Source: Chloroflexota bacterium (GTDB lineage Bacteria > Chloroflexota > Dehalococcoidia > UBA2979). From it: a stretch of 7,658 nt of DNA. The notes beneath the pieces were generated by a model. The model worked only from the letters and a program-made list of their open reading frames with translations, was not told the origin of the DNA and did no database searches. This document shows positions 1-5,943 of this stretch, piece by piece. Numbering within the stretch: the first letter of the stretch is position 1; each line of letters opens with the position of its first letter. The position numbers and the translations under genes were made by a program. Location of the stretch: assembly GCA_009391845.1 (NCBI GenBank), contig QWJG01000019.1, positions 1 to 7,658 on the forward strand. The letters are read 5' to 3'.

Positions 1-131
1 AGCGGCGAGAGCCGGGTCAGCACCGCCTCCACGATCGGCTTGATGCGCCGGATCGGGTGGTCGGCGGGGACGAGCTGGTCCGGCGTGAGCGCCAGCAACA
101 TCTCCGCCTGGTGTTCGCGGTCTCCTCGCAT
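1..131 (-). CDS. IS5/IS1182-type transposase, N-terminal fragment (cut by window edge)
   Basis: Reading leftward from an ATG at 131, the frame stays open to the window edge and gives 43 residues. They contain LTPDQLVPADHPIRRI followed by an amphipathic helix (KPIVEAVLTRLSP). This matches the N-terminal domain of IS5/IS1182-type DDE transposases (InsH_N/DUF772), where 'D.LVP.DHPLR.I...VD..L..L' is the hallmark opening. The catalytic DDE core would lie left of the window and cannot be assessed, so the element may be intact or broken. A GAGG-like purine stretch precedes the ATG on the coding strand. Its role would be cut-and-paste movement of its own element. The family is fairly secure from the motif; the exact IS group is not. 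Confidence 0.75.
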   Translation of the reverse strand, partial: MRGDREHQAEMLLALTPDQLVPADHPIRRIKPIVEAVLTRLSP

Positions 132-180
132 CGGGTGCCTCCTCGCGCCTCCCGCCAGCCACGATCGTACCGGCCGCGAT

Positions 181-211
181 CCTCCACGGCGATCCCCGTG
201 GGAGGCTTTTT
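181..211 (+). terminator. Stem-loop followed by T-run just inside the putative IS end
   Basis: CCTCCACGG (181-189) pairs with CCGTGGGAGG (196-205), with one bulged base and a six-base loop, and is followed by CTTTTT (206-211). This has the form of an intrinsic terminator on the plus strand. No plus-strand gene lies to its left in the window. It may instead insulate the element from, or to, outside transcription. It is equally compatible with being a structured part of the IS end. Confidence 0.35.
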
Positions 212-224
212 CAGCAGCCTGCTA
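204..224. repeat. Probable terminal inverted repeat of the insertion sequence
   Basis: The stretch containing GCTTTTTCAGCAGCCTGCTA lies about 75-90 bases upstream of the transposase start, where the 5' end of an IS5/IS1182-type element is expected. CAGGCTGCTGAAAAAG, read on the minus strand, resembles ends of such elements as I remember them. The partner end is outside the window, so repeat pairing and target duplication cannot be verified. The exact boundary is uncertain by several bases; CTAG at 221-224 could be element or target. Confidence 0.4.
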
Positions 225-310
225 GTGCGCGGAGGGCCGTCACTCCAGCCCTACCTCGGCGATCGGACAAGCGGCTGTCCACCGACCCGCCGATCGCGCA
301 GCGCGAAGCG

Positions 311-652
311 TCAAGAAGGGGTCGAAGACCCCTGAGCGAATTGGACGGCCTCGTCGATGAGCTTCTTCCAACTGCGACGATCGCCGCGCGGCACCAGCGT
401 CCATTCCTTGAACACGCGCCCGTTCGGCGCGAAGGCCTCGGTCCTACCGGAGGCGACCAGTTCGTCGACGCGGGTGCGGGGCAGTTTGAGGATCAACTCG
501 CCGGTCTTCACGTGAATCATCCCAGTGAACTGGCCGCCGACACGCAGGCAGCGAGAGCCCATCATCGTGCCCTCGTCCGCCTCGGCGCTGGCCAGGTGTG
601 GGGCCGCCAGCTCCCAGAAGAGCTCCTCGCCGGTCGTTGCTTTCGCCGCCAT
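311..652 (-). CDS. TfoX N-terminal domain-like protein (113 aa)
   Basis: A small single-domain cytoplasmic protein. After an N-terminal helix (EELFWELAAPHLA) comes the pattern GTMMGSRCLRVGGQFTGMI (28-46), then ELILKLPRTRVDEL (52-65), a 'GRTEAFAPNGR' turn and KEWTLVP. This order (G.M.G..C, beta hairpin, LKL..., F.P.GR..KEW) is that of the TfoX/Sxy N-terminal domain family, in the short form without the C-terminal TfoX domain. Such proteins are common outside competent species, and their biochemical role is unknown, so competence should not be assumed. The frame extends upstream to 736, but that part overlaps the preceding gene. The ATG at 652 has a GGAGG eight bases upstream and follows the preceding stop by 14 bases. 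It is the last gene of the minus-strand operon. Confidence 0.75.
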   Translation of the reverse strand: MAAKATTGEELFWELAAPHLASAEADEGTMMGSRCLRVGGQFTGMIHVKTGELILKLPRTRVDELVASGRTEAFAPNGRVFKEWTLVPRGDRRSWKKLIDEAVQFAQGSSTPS

Positions 653-660
653 CGCCAGGC

Positions 661-665
661 CCTCC
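661..665 (-). promoter_or_regulatory. Ribosome binding site fixing the TfoX-like start
   Basis: GGAGG on the minus strand sits eight bases before the ATG at 652, in the 14-base gap after the stop of the DUF2461 gene. It argues for the 113-residue form rather than the 141-residue form starting at 736. Confidence 0.7.
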
Positions 666-666
666 G

Positions 667-1350
667 CTATCCGGACACGTGCTTGAGCAACCAGTGATGC
701 AACGCCTCGAACCGCAGCAGCCGCTCGAGGCACCACTCGACGAACCGGGCGTCCTGGAACTCGGCCGGGACCGGTTCCTGCCAGCGCGCCTGGACCATCT
801 TGTACCGCAGCAGATCGCCGCGTGGATGATCGGCCGGGTAGGGCGCGGGTACCCGCTTCAGCCCCTCGCCGGCGATCTCGGCATCCGGCAGCGTCCGCAG
901 CGGCGCGAGTGCGGCCTCGAGGGCTGCGCCGGTGCGGTCGTCAGCGACGGCGGCGCGCCACCGCTCGAGGCCGCGCGGATCGAACGCCGCACCACCGCCG
1001 AACCCGATGCCCTCGGGGTGGATGCGGACACGGACGGTGGGTGCCCGCTTCTTCGGCGAGCCGTCCCAGAAATTCAGCATCAGGTAGTCGCGGTAGGGCG
1101 GCTTGTCCGGAGCGAACCGTAGATCCTCGTTCAGCGGCGAGATCGATCCGTTGACCTTCGGTTGGGCCTCGATGCCCGGCGATAGATCGGTGCGCAACCG
1201 CGCGCCGAGGTCCTCGACCAGCGCGCGCGCCGGGGTGATCAGCCGCGCGGTCACCTCGGACTTGTTCTCGGCGTACCAGGCCGGGTTGCCCAGCGGCAGC
1301 GCACCGAGGAGACCCAGCGCCTCCGGCGAAAAGCCGGTGAAGTTCGACAT
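667..1350 (-). CDS. DUF2461 family protein (227 aa)
   Basis: A full-length member of the DUF2461 family (PF09365). It opens with FTGFSPEALGLLGAL, followed by NPAWYAENKSEVTARLITPA (the family's 'N..WF..NK..Y...V..P' segment). It then has NEDLRFAPDKPPYRDYLMLNFW (the family's 'D.RFS.DK.PYK' core), an RVRIHPEGIGFGGG strand-turn and a C-terminal LKRVPAPYPADHP...LLRYK segment. All these blocks appear in family order and the length is typical. The function is unknown; the proteins are soluble with no signal peptide. The ATG at 1350 is preceded by GAGGAGAG six bases upstream. The gene lies 36 bases after the DinB-like gene and 14 before the TfoX-like gene, indicating co-transcription. The trio probably has a housekeeping or stress role, which is inference only. 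Confidence 0.85.
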   Translation of the reverse strand: MSNFTGFSPEALGLLGALPLGNPAWYAENKSEVTARLITPARALVEDLGARLRTDLSPGIEAQPKVNGSISPLNEDLRFAPDKPPYRDYLMLNFWDGSPKKRAPTVRVRIHPEGIGFGGGAAFDPRGLERWRAAVADDRTGAALEAALAPLRTLPDAEIAGEGLKRVPAPYPADHPRGDLLRYKMVQARWQEPVPAEFQDARFVEWCLERLLRFEALHHWLLKHVSG

Positions 1351-1386
1351 ACGGGTCTCTCCTCGCAGCGCCGGGTCGACGCCTCG

Positions 1387-1893
1387 TTAGAACGGGTAGC
1401 CGGTGGCGCCCTGAACGCCCTTCAGCGCGGAGATTTCACCGGTGTGCGCCAGCGTGTTACCGAGCAACGCGTTGGTCAACGCGTCGACGACACGCATTGG
1501 TCCCGCCGGCCCCTGGATTTCGCGCTCCAACTCCTGCGGTGTGAGTCCGTCGACGAACGAGGCGACACTGACGTAGACGGCCTCCTTGTACGGCTGCAGC
1601 GCTGCCAGATCCGCCGTGAAGCTCTTCGCCTGTTCCTGCGTGTGGCGTGAAACGTTCGGGAGCCCGAGCTTCTGTTCCCAGCCACCGGTGTCCCAGACGG
1701 ACGGCTGGCCGAGGATCATCGAGTTCACGATGAAGTCCTCCGACTGCACGACGTGCGTCACGATCTCCGAAATCGGGTGCGCGGTCCCAGCCGGCACGTA
1801 CGCCGCCTGCTCAGCGGTCAGATCCGCACAGGTGCCTTCGAACCAGCCGTGCGCGTGATCGATCGCCGTACGGATCGTCTCGGTCGCGTCCAT
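1387..1893 (-). CDS. DinB-like four-helix metal-binding domain protein (168 aa)
   Basis: A single-domain protein of DinB/YfiT-like type, a four-helix bundle with a histidine metal site found in many thiol-dependent transferases and in proteins of unknown role. Visible marks are an N-terminal amphipathic helix (ETIRTAIDHAHGWFEG), a second-helix histidine in ISEIVTHVVQSEDF (His47), and a C-terminal NTLAHTGEISALKG (His150) ending in the very typical 'G.QGA.GYPF'. The family's paired His-x3-His before GEI is half altered here: Asn146 stands at the first position, so the metal set may be incomplete. The ATG at 1893 is preceded by a GAGAGGGA stretch about six bases away. It is the first gene of the minus operon and faces the oxidoreductase gene across 184 bases. 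Substrate and metal are unknown. Confidence 0.8.
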   Translation of the reverse strand: MDATETIRTAIDHAHGWFEGTCADLTAEQAAYVPAGTAHPISEIVTHVVQSEDFIVNSMILGQPSVWDTGGWEQKLGLPNVSRHTQEQAKSFTADLAALQPYKEAVYVSVASFVDGLTPQELEREIQGPAGPMRVVDALTNALLGNTLAHTGEISALKGVQGATGYPF

Positions 1894-2077
1894 GGTCGTT
1901 TCCCTCTCAGGTCTCCGGATTGGTAAGTACGTACTAACGTACGCACCTCGTCAACCCGTCGACATCAAGATGACGAGCGAGACCCGGTCGGATCGACAGT
2001 CGCGACTACTGCCGACCCGGCCAGCACCGCCTCCCGCTACTCTCAAAGCCCAATCGCAGCTCCCGAGGACAACACCA
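1894..2077. promoter_or_regulatory. Divergent intergenic region with a 16-base near-palindrome (1923-1938)
   Basis: The gap separates the minus operon (first ATG at 1893) from the plus oxidoreductase (ATG at 2078), so it must hold both promoters. GTAAGTACGTACTAAC at 1923-1938 is an inverted repeat with seven of eight pairs matching around AGTACGTACT, in a locally AT-richer patch. It sits 30 bases upstream of the DinB-like start, where a repressor would overlap that promoter. Size and symmetry fit a TetR- or MarR-type operator, but no such regulator is encoded in the window. No clear -35/-10 pair could be assigned. Confidence 0.4.
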
Positions 2078-3031
2078 ATGCCAAACTTGCCTCCGAACTT
2101 CCGCGCCGGCTTCGCCTTGCCGCAGGTCTTCCCGAGCGGACAGATCGATGTCGCAGAGATTCGGTCGGTGGCGCGGGCCGCCGAGGCGGCCGGCTTCGCA
2201 GACCTCTGGACGCAGGAGCAGCTGATCGGGACGGCGCAGAGCCTGGAGCCGCTGACGCTGCTCTCGTACGTCGCCGCGGTGACCGAGCGGATTCGCCTCG
2301 GGGTGTCGGTGCTGGTGCTGCCGGTGCATAGCCCGCTGCACCTCGCAAAGCGGCTCGCCTCGCTCGACGTGTTGAGCGAGGGGCGGTTGATCGCGGGCGT
2401 TGGGCTCGGGGGGAAGTGGGACGAGGGCGCGCTCGGGATTCCCGAGGGCCGGCGGCTCGGCCGGTTCATGAACGTGCTGAACGCCGTTGATGCGCTCTGG
2501 CGCGACCCGCGAGCGACGGTTGCCGGTGACTTCTTCAACCTCGATGGCACGCCGATGGAACCGAAGCCGCTCCAGACGCCGCGACCGCCGATCTGGTTCG
2601 GCGCACGCGTCGAGGCCGCGGTGCGGCGGGCGGCGCGCCACGGCGACGGCTGGATGGGCCCGGGCTCTTCCAGCATCGAGACCTTCGAGGGCCTCGTCCC
2701 GCTGCTCCGCGACGAACTCGAACGCGCCGGCAAGGACCCGGCGACGTTCCCGATGTCGAAGCGCGTCTACCTCGCGATCGACAGCGACGAGGAGCGCGCG
2801 CTCACGCGCCTCCGTGAGTGGTTCGCCCACAACTACGGTGACGCCTCGATGGCCGAGCGGGTCGCCGTCTGGGGCTCACACGAGCGCGTGACCGCCTACC
2901 TCGATCGGTTGATCGAGGCGGGCGCGTCGCACCTGCTGCTGAACCCGGTCTTCGATTCGCACGAGCACCTGGAAGCGCTGCGCCCGTACGCGAACGTCGC
3001 CGTGCCGGTGGGGCTAGACGCCGTCCGGTAG
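2078..3031 (+). CDS. LLM-class flavin-dependent oxidoreductase (luciferase-like, 317 aa)
   Basis: A TIM-barrel oxidoreductase of the bacterial luciferase superfamily, using reduced FMN or coenzyme F420; which one cannot be told here. It starts with an FRAGFALPQ strand, then has ARAAEAAGFADLWTQEQ (33-48), a TERIRLGVSVLVLPVHSPLHLAK segment (69-91), LDVLSEGRLIAGVGLGGKWDE (96-116, the family's 'LD.LS.GR...GVG.G....E' signature) and RPPIWFGA (169-176), followed by ARHGDGWMG (186-194). All of these are standard landmarks, and the length is typical. The frame is open back to an ATG at 1892, but residues before 2078 are low-complexity and non-homologous in appearance. The ATG at 2078 has GAGG nine bases upstream and begins just before the first barrel strand. 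The 3' end overlaps the opposing ABM-like gene by 18 bases. The substrate is unknown. Confidence 0.88.
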   Translation: MPNLPPNFRAGFALPQVFPSGQIDVAEIRSVARAAEAAGFADLWTQEQLIGTAQSLEPLTLLSYVAAVTERIRLGVSVLVLPVHSPLHLAKRLASLDVLSEGRLIAGVGLGGKWDEGALGIPEGRRLGRFMNVLNAVDALWRDPRATVAGDFFNLDGTPMEPKPLQTPRPPIWFGARVEAAVRRAARHGDGWMGPGSSSIETFEGLVPLLRDELERAGKDPATFPMSKRVYLAIDSDEERALTRLREWFAHNYGDASMAERVAVWGSHERVTAYLDRLIEAGASHLLLNPVFDSHEHLEALRPYANVAVPVGLDAVR

Positions 3032-3265
3032 CAGCTTCCAGTTGCCGATCAACTCAAGCGAAGCGGGGTGCGGTGGCACCTCGCAGCGACCGGCGATGTT
3101 CTCCTGGAAGGCGCGAAAGGCCTCGATCTTGCCGAGGCCGGCATCGGCGGCGTCGTGCGCCCAGATCGCCAGGTGCGCGAAGGTCTGGCCATCCTCGAGC
3201 TTGAAGGTGGCGTAGTGGATCGCCGGGTCGTTCCGTTCGGCCAGTTCCCGGTACACGGCTCGCAC
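3014..3265 (-). CDS. Small ABM-like / dimeric alpha-beta barrel protein; true N-terminus lies upstream
   Basis: The only conventional start in frame is GTG at 3265, giving 83 residues. The coding character continues upstream: the residues before it read GVLVQYKVKADRVEENEAK (3322-3266), the expected first beta strand and helix of an ABM-type small monooxygenase-like fold. They run directly into VRAVYRELAERNDPAIHYAT, a second strand, FAHLAIW and FRAFQENIAGRCEVPP. The complete domain would be about 100-103 residues, the usual size. A perfect AAGGAG at 3340-3335 points to initiation near 3325, yet that codon is AAC. The nearest near-cognate start is CTG at 3316, and a stop lies at 3358. The gene may use a non-standard start, carry a lost start or contain a sequence error. 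Members typically form dimers and act on small aromatic or reactive metabolites, but the role here is unassigned. It is convergent with the oxidoreductase. Confidence 0.7.
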   Translation of the reverse strand: MRAVYRELAERNDPAIHYATFKLEDGQTFAHLAIWAHDAADAGLGKIEAFRAFQENIAGRCEVPPHPASLELIGNWKLLPDGV

Positions 3266-3334
3266 CTTGGCTTCGTTCTCTTCGACTCGGTCGGCTTTGA
3301 CCTTGTACTGGACCAGTACCCCGTTCGCGGTGAG

Positions 3335-3340
3335 CTCCTT
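3335..3340 (-). promoter_or_regulatory. Strong Shine-Dalgarno (AAGGAG) upstream of the ABM-like frame
   Basis: AAGGAG on the minus strand is followed nine bases later by AAC (3325-3323), in the frame of the ABM-like protein and exactly where its homology would begin. It marks the translation start even though no ATG, GTG or TTG is present there. Confidence 0.5.
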
Positions 3341-3353
3341 CGCGATACCATTT

Positions 3354-3376
3354 CGTTACGGTAACTATATCGTTAC
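3354..3376. promoter_or_regulatory. Operator-like cluster of three GTTAC/GTAAC half-sites
   Basis: GTTAC (3355-3359), G, GTAAC (3361-3365) forms a perfect inverted repeat. The same GTAAC then pairs with GTTAC at 3372-3376 across TATATC, and CGTTAC is repeated directly at 3354 and 3371. The cluster is an AT-rich island inside GC-rich DNA, in the gap between the ABM-like gene (minus) and the lipoprotein (plus). Architecture and sequence style resemble TetR-family operators. The cognate regulator is not in the window, and whether it controls one gene or both is unknown. Confidence 0.45.
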
Positions 3377-3422
3377 TTATGCGAACCGCACGCCTCCTTC
3401 GCGCCGATGCGAGACTGGCGCC

Positions 3423-4028
3423 GTGCAACTCACCCCGCCGCATTGCCAGTCGCCCGGGCGCCCTCGCGTGACGAGCCTCCTCGCGGCGCTCGCCGTCCTG
3501 GTGCTGCTCGGCCTCTCGGCGTGCTCCAGCGCGGCGCCCGAGGCCGCCACCGCCACGGCGACGCCCGCGGATGGAGAGCCGACCGCCGCTCCCGTCGACC
3601 CAGACGCCGTGGTCCTCCGCTGGACCCGCGAGGGCGGTATCGCCGGCTTCTGCGACGGCCTCCTGCTCACCGCGGGGCACCGCGCCACCCTCGGTAGCTG
3701 CGAGAACCTGCCCGAGCAGGCGCCCGACGGGGACTTCGCGCCGAACGACGCGATCCGCGAGTTCGAACACTGGCGCAGCGAGTTCGCTTCGTTCGAGATC
3801 GAGTGGGGGGACGACGACGCCGTCGCCGACGGGATGACCGTCCGGCTCAACTTCGTCGGGCGTGGCTCGACCGTCGCCGACGAGGACGTGCAGCGGGCGA
3901 TCGCCGAGTTCGCCTCGCGGCTCTACACCACGATCGGTGCCTCGAAGCCACGCGTCGCGGCGATCGAGGGTCGACCGGGGACTGCTGCGCAAACAAAAGA
4001 GCGGGTGGTCGGCGAAGTCGCCGTCTAG
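3423..4028 (+). CDS. Secreted lipoprotein of unknown function (201 aa)
   Basis: The protein starts with an arginine-containing n-region (GRPR), a hydrophobic stretch (SLLAALAVLVLLG, 18-30) and a lipobox LSAC with Cys34. A low-complexity Ala/Thr/Pro linker follows (about 35-60). The mature domain begins VVLRWTREGGIAGFCDGLLL (63-82) and has two further cysteines, Cys77 and Cys93, that could form a disulfide. It later has a DGMTVRLNFVGRG strand (136-148) and a helix ADEDVQRAIAEFASRLYTTI. The 'R.GGIAGF' opening recalls emfourin-like and related small envelope proteins, a weak resemblance only. GTG at 3423 was chosen because it keeps the basic n-region; GTG at 3468 is the alternative. Neither has a strong ribosome binding site. 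Its stop codon shares CTAG with the stop of the opposing kinase. It would be anchored at the outer face of the membrane. Confidence 0.72.
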   Translation: MQLTPPHCQSPGRPRVTSLLAALAVLVLLGLSACSSAAPEAATATATPADGEPTAAPVDPDAVVLRWTREGGIAGFCDGLLLTAGHRATLGSCENLPEQAPDGDFAPNDAIREFEHWRSEFASFEIEWGDDDAVADGMTVRLNFVGRGSTVADEDVQRAIAEFASRLYTTIGASKPRVAAIEGRPGTAAQTKERVVGEVAV

Positions 4029-5251
4029 TGGCCGGCGGGGTCTTCCACGGGCCAAGTGACGGTCACCGTCAGCCCACCCTGCGGTCGAGGGACTGCACGC
4101 ACCGAGGCGCCGTGCGCGCCGGCGATCGCGCGCACGATCGCCAGACCGAGCCCGGTGCCACCGGTCTCGCGGGAACGTGACCGCTCCCCGCGGGCGAAGC
4201 GCGCGAACAGCCGCTCGACCTCGGCCTCGTCGATCGCCGGGCCATCGTTCGACACTTCGAGGCGCGTCCCGGCCGCGTCCGACATCACCGCGACTGCGAC
4301 CGCGCCTCCGTCGCGGTTGTAGAGCACAGCGTTCTCGATCAGGTTCGCCACCATGCGTCCGAGGAGCACTCGGTCGCCGCGCACCTCGATATCCGCTGGC
4401 GTCACGTGGACGTCGAGGCCACGCGCCGCGGCCGCGGGCGCCATGTCGGCGAGCGCGGCCTCGACGAGCGTGGCGAGCGCGACCGGCTCCGCGGTATCCA
4501 CACCCGCATCGGCACGCGCGAGGATCAGCAACCGATCGATCAGTTCCTCGGAGCGACCGACGGCGCGACGCAGGACCGCGCTGCTTTCGGCGCGCTCGGC
4601 CTCGGAAGCCTCGGGCTCAGCAACGTCGAGTTCCGCGCGCATGATCGCCAGCGGCGTGCGCAGCTCGTGCGCCGCGTTCGAGACGAACTCACGTTGGCCC
4701 TCGAACGCTGTTTGCAGCCGATCAAGCATCACGTTGAACTGATCGGCGAGTTCCGACAGCTCGTCGTGCGGGCCGCCGACCTCGATCCGACGATCCAGCT
4801 GCTGATCGGAGATCTCGCGGACGGTCGCCGAGATCGCGTGCACCGGCTGCAACATCCGGCCAGCGACGAACCAGCCGAGCCCCACGGACACGAACGCCAT
4901 CATGCCGAGCGCGAGGCTGGACTGGATGAGCAGCTCTTTGAGCGCCTCGTGGCGCAACTCGAGCGCGATGCCATCGAAGACCTCGACGAAGCCGAAGCCA
5001 CGGCCGCGGTCGCCTCGAAAGTCGGGGGGCGGCTGGAACAGCTCGCGGTCCGGGTTCAGCACGGTGACGGGGAGCCCGAGACGCTCGACCGCCGAGATGC
5101 GCACCTCGTTACGCCCGGTGGGGTAGCTCCGCTCGATGAGGAAGTAGTTGATCGCCAGCAGCATGAAGCCGGCAACGAGGAAGAGTGCGCCGTACCAGAG
5201 CGTCAGACGCAGACGGATACTCCACCGCCGCCGCCCCAGCAGGGCGGTCAT
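4025..5251 (-). CDS. Membrane sensor histidine kinase, HAMP-HisKA-HATPase (408 aa)
   Basis: A classic OmpR-partner kinase. TM1 spans about 17-38 (LTLWYGALFLVAGFMLLAI) and is preceded by a basic RRRWSIRLR stop. A short extracytoplasmic segment of about 70 residues follows, with no recognisable sensor domain. TM2 is about 110-130, HAMP about 131-183, and the HisKA H-box FVSNAAHELRTPLAIM carries the phospho-accepting His195. The ATP-binding domain shows the N-box NLIEN (303-307), the G1 box SNDGP (Asp336), an F-box-like LFARFARGE and the G2 box GGTGLGLAIV (364-373). All catalytic residues are present, so it should autophosphorylate. The ATG at 5251 overlaps the regulator's stop as ATGA, implying translational coupling. 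Its own stop overlaps that of the convergent lipoprotein. The signal is unknown; adjacency to an efflux adaptor suggests envelope stress or a toxic compound. Confidence 0.93.
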   Translation of the reverse strand: MTALLGRRRWSIRLRLTLWYGALFLVAGFMLLAINYFLIERSYPTGRNEVRISAVERLGLPVTVLNPDRELFQPPPDFRGDRGRGFGFVEVFDGIALELRHEALKELLIQSSLALGMMAFVSVGLGWFVAGRMLQPVHAISATVREISDQQLDRRIEVGGPHDELSELADQFNVMLDRLQTAFEGQREFVSNAAHELRTPLAIMRAELDVAEPEASEAERAESSAVLRRAVGRSEELIDRLLILARADAGVDTAEPVALATLVEAALADMAPAAAARGLDVHVTPADIEVRGDRVLLGRMVANLIENAVLYNRDGGAVAVAVMSDAAGTRLEVSNDGPAIDEAEVERLFARFARGERSRSRETGGTGLGLAIVRAIAGAHGASVRAVPRPQGGLTVTVTWPVEDPAGH

Positions 5252-5901
5252 AGCCGGTATCCGGCGCCGACGACCGTCTCGATCACCGGTGGGTCCCCGA
5301 GCCGACGCCGCAACGTGACGATCGTCATCCGCACCGAGTTGGTGAACGGGTTCGCCTGCTCGTCCCAGGCGCGCTCCAAGAGGTCCTCGAGGCTGACGAC
5401 CGCACCGTCGGCCTCGAGGAGGATCCGCAGCACCGCGAACTCCTTCGGCGTCAGCTCGAGCGGGCGCCCATCGCGCGTGACCAGTCGCGACGCCGAATCA
5501 AGCACGATCCCGGCGCGCTCCAACGACGGCGCGCGCGTGACACCGACCCGCCGGCCGAGCGCCCGGATGCGCGCCTTCAACTCCTCGAAGTCGAACGGCT
5601 TGCCGAGGTAGTCGTCCGCGCCGAGGTCCAGCCCCTGCACGCGGTCACGAACCGACGCCGCAGCGGTGAGCATGAGGATCCGCGCGCCGTCGCCTGCCGC
5701 CCGCAGCTCGGTACAGACGTCGTCGCCGTGCATGCGCGGCAGATCGCGATCGAGGAGGATCACGTCGTAGTCGTTGATCGAGGCTTTCTCGAGGGCGCTG
5801 CCACCGTCACCGGCGATGTCGACCGCGAAGCCCTCACGGCGCAGCCCGCGCGCGACCGCGTTCGCCAGATCGGCCTCGTCCTCGACCACCAGGATGCGCA
5901 T
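5248..5901 (-). CDS. OmpR/PhoB-family response regulator (217 aa)
   Basis: The receiver domain (about 1-115) has MRILVVEDEADL with the acidic pair Glu7/Asp8, the phospho-accepting Asp51 in VILLDRDLP, the switch residue Thr79 (LMLTAAA) and Lys101 (LGKPF). The C-terminal winged helix (about 130-217) contains RDGRPLELTPKEFAVLRILL, a recognition region ANPFTNSVRMTIVTLRRRLG and the closing ETVVGAGYRL, which is standard for OmpR-type DNA binding. An in-frame ATG at 5919 would add six residues. The ATG at 5901 is preferred because the receiver begins there and GGAGG lies eight bases upstream. The kinase follows with a four-base overlap. Likely targets are its own promoter and the divergent adaptor, through the repeat at 5944-5991. 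Confidence 0.94.
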   Translation of the reverse strand: MRILVVEDEADLANAVARGLRREGFAVDIAGDGGSALEKASINDYDVILLDRDLPRMHGDDVCTELRAAGDGARILMLTAAASVRDRVQGLDLGADDYLGKPFDFEELKARIRALGRRVGVTRAPSLERAGIVLDSASRLVTRDGRPLELTPKEFAVLRILLEADGAVVSLEDLLERAWDEQANPFTNSVRMTIVTLRRRLGDPPVIETVVGAGYRL

Positions 5902-5909
5902 CGCTCGAT

Positions 5910-5914
5910 CCTCC
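5910..5914 (-). promoter_or_regulatory. Ribosome binding site fixing the response-regulator start
   Basis: GGAGG on the minus strand, eight bases before the ATG at 5901. It lies inside the six-codon extension that would result from the ATG at 5919, so the shorter protein is favoured. Confidence 0.7.
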
Positions 5915-5943
5915 GCCATCGAGGCTAGCCGAGCAGGTGTCAG

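Noticed and set aside
317..333. Perfect seven-pair hairpin AGGGGTC-GAA-GACCCCT as a terminator for the minus operon
   Set aside because: It lies within the last codons of the TfoX-like gene and no T-run follows it on the minus strand; it could still slow transcription but is not a convincing intrinsic terminator.
1892..2077. Extended N-terminus of the oxidoreductase from ATG 1892
   Set aside because: The extra 62 residues do not resemble the family, overlap the divergent promoter and the DinB-like start, and lack a ribosome binding site; ATG 2078 has GAGG at nine bases.
3349..3351. ATG 3351 as the start of the ABM-like protein
   Set aside because: It is out of frame with the homologous residues and lies upstream of the AAGGAG; using it would need a frameshift that nothing supports.
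3267..3422. Upstream extension of the lipoprotein frame from 3267
   Set aside because: It would run antisense through the ABM-like gene and place 50 odd residues before a signal peptide; the signal peptide dictates a start at 3423 or 3468.
4406..5611. Long plus-strand open frame across the kinase and regulator
   Set aside because: Arg- and Ala-rich antisense shadow of two clearly real genes in high-GC DNA; no domain signature.
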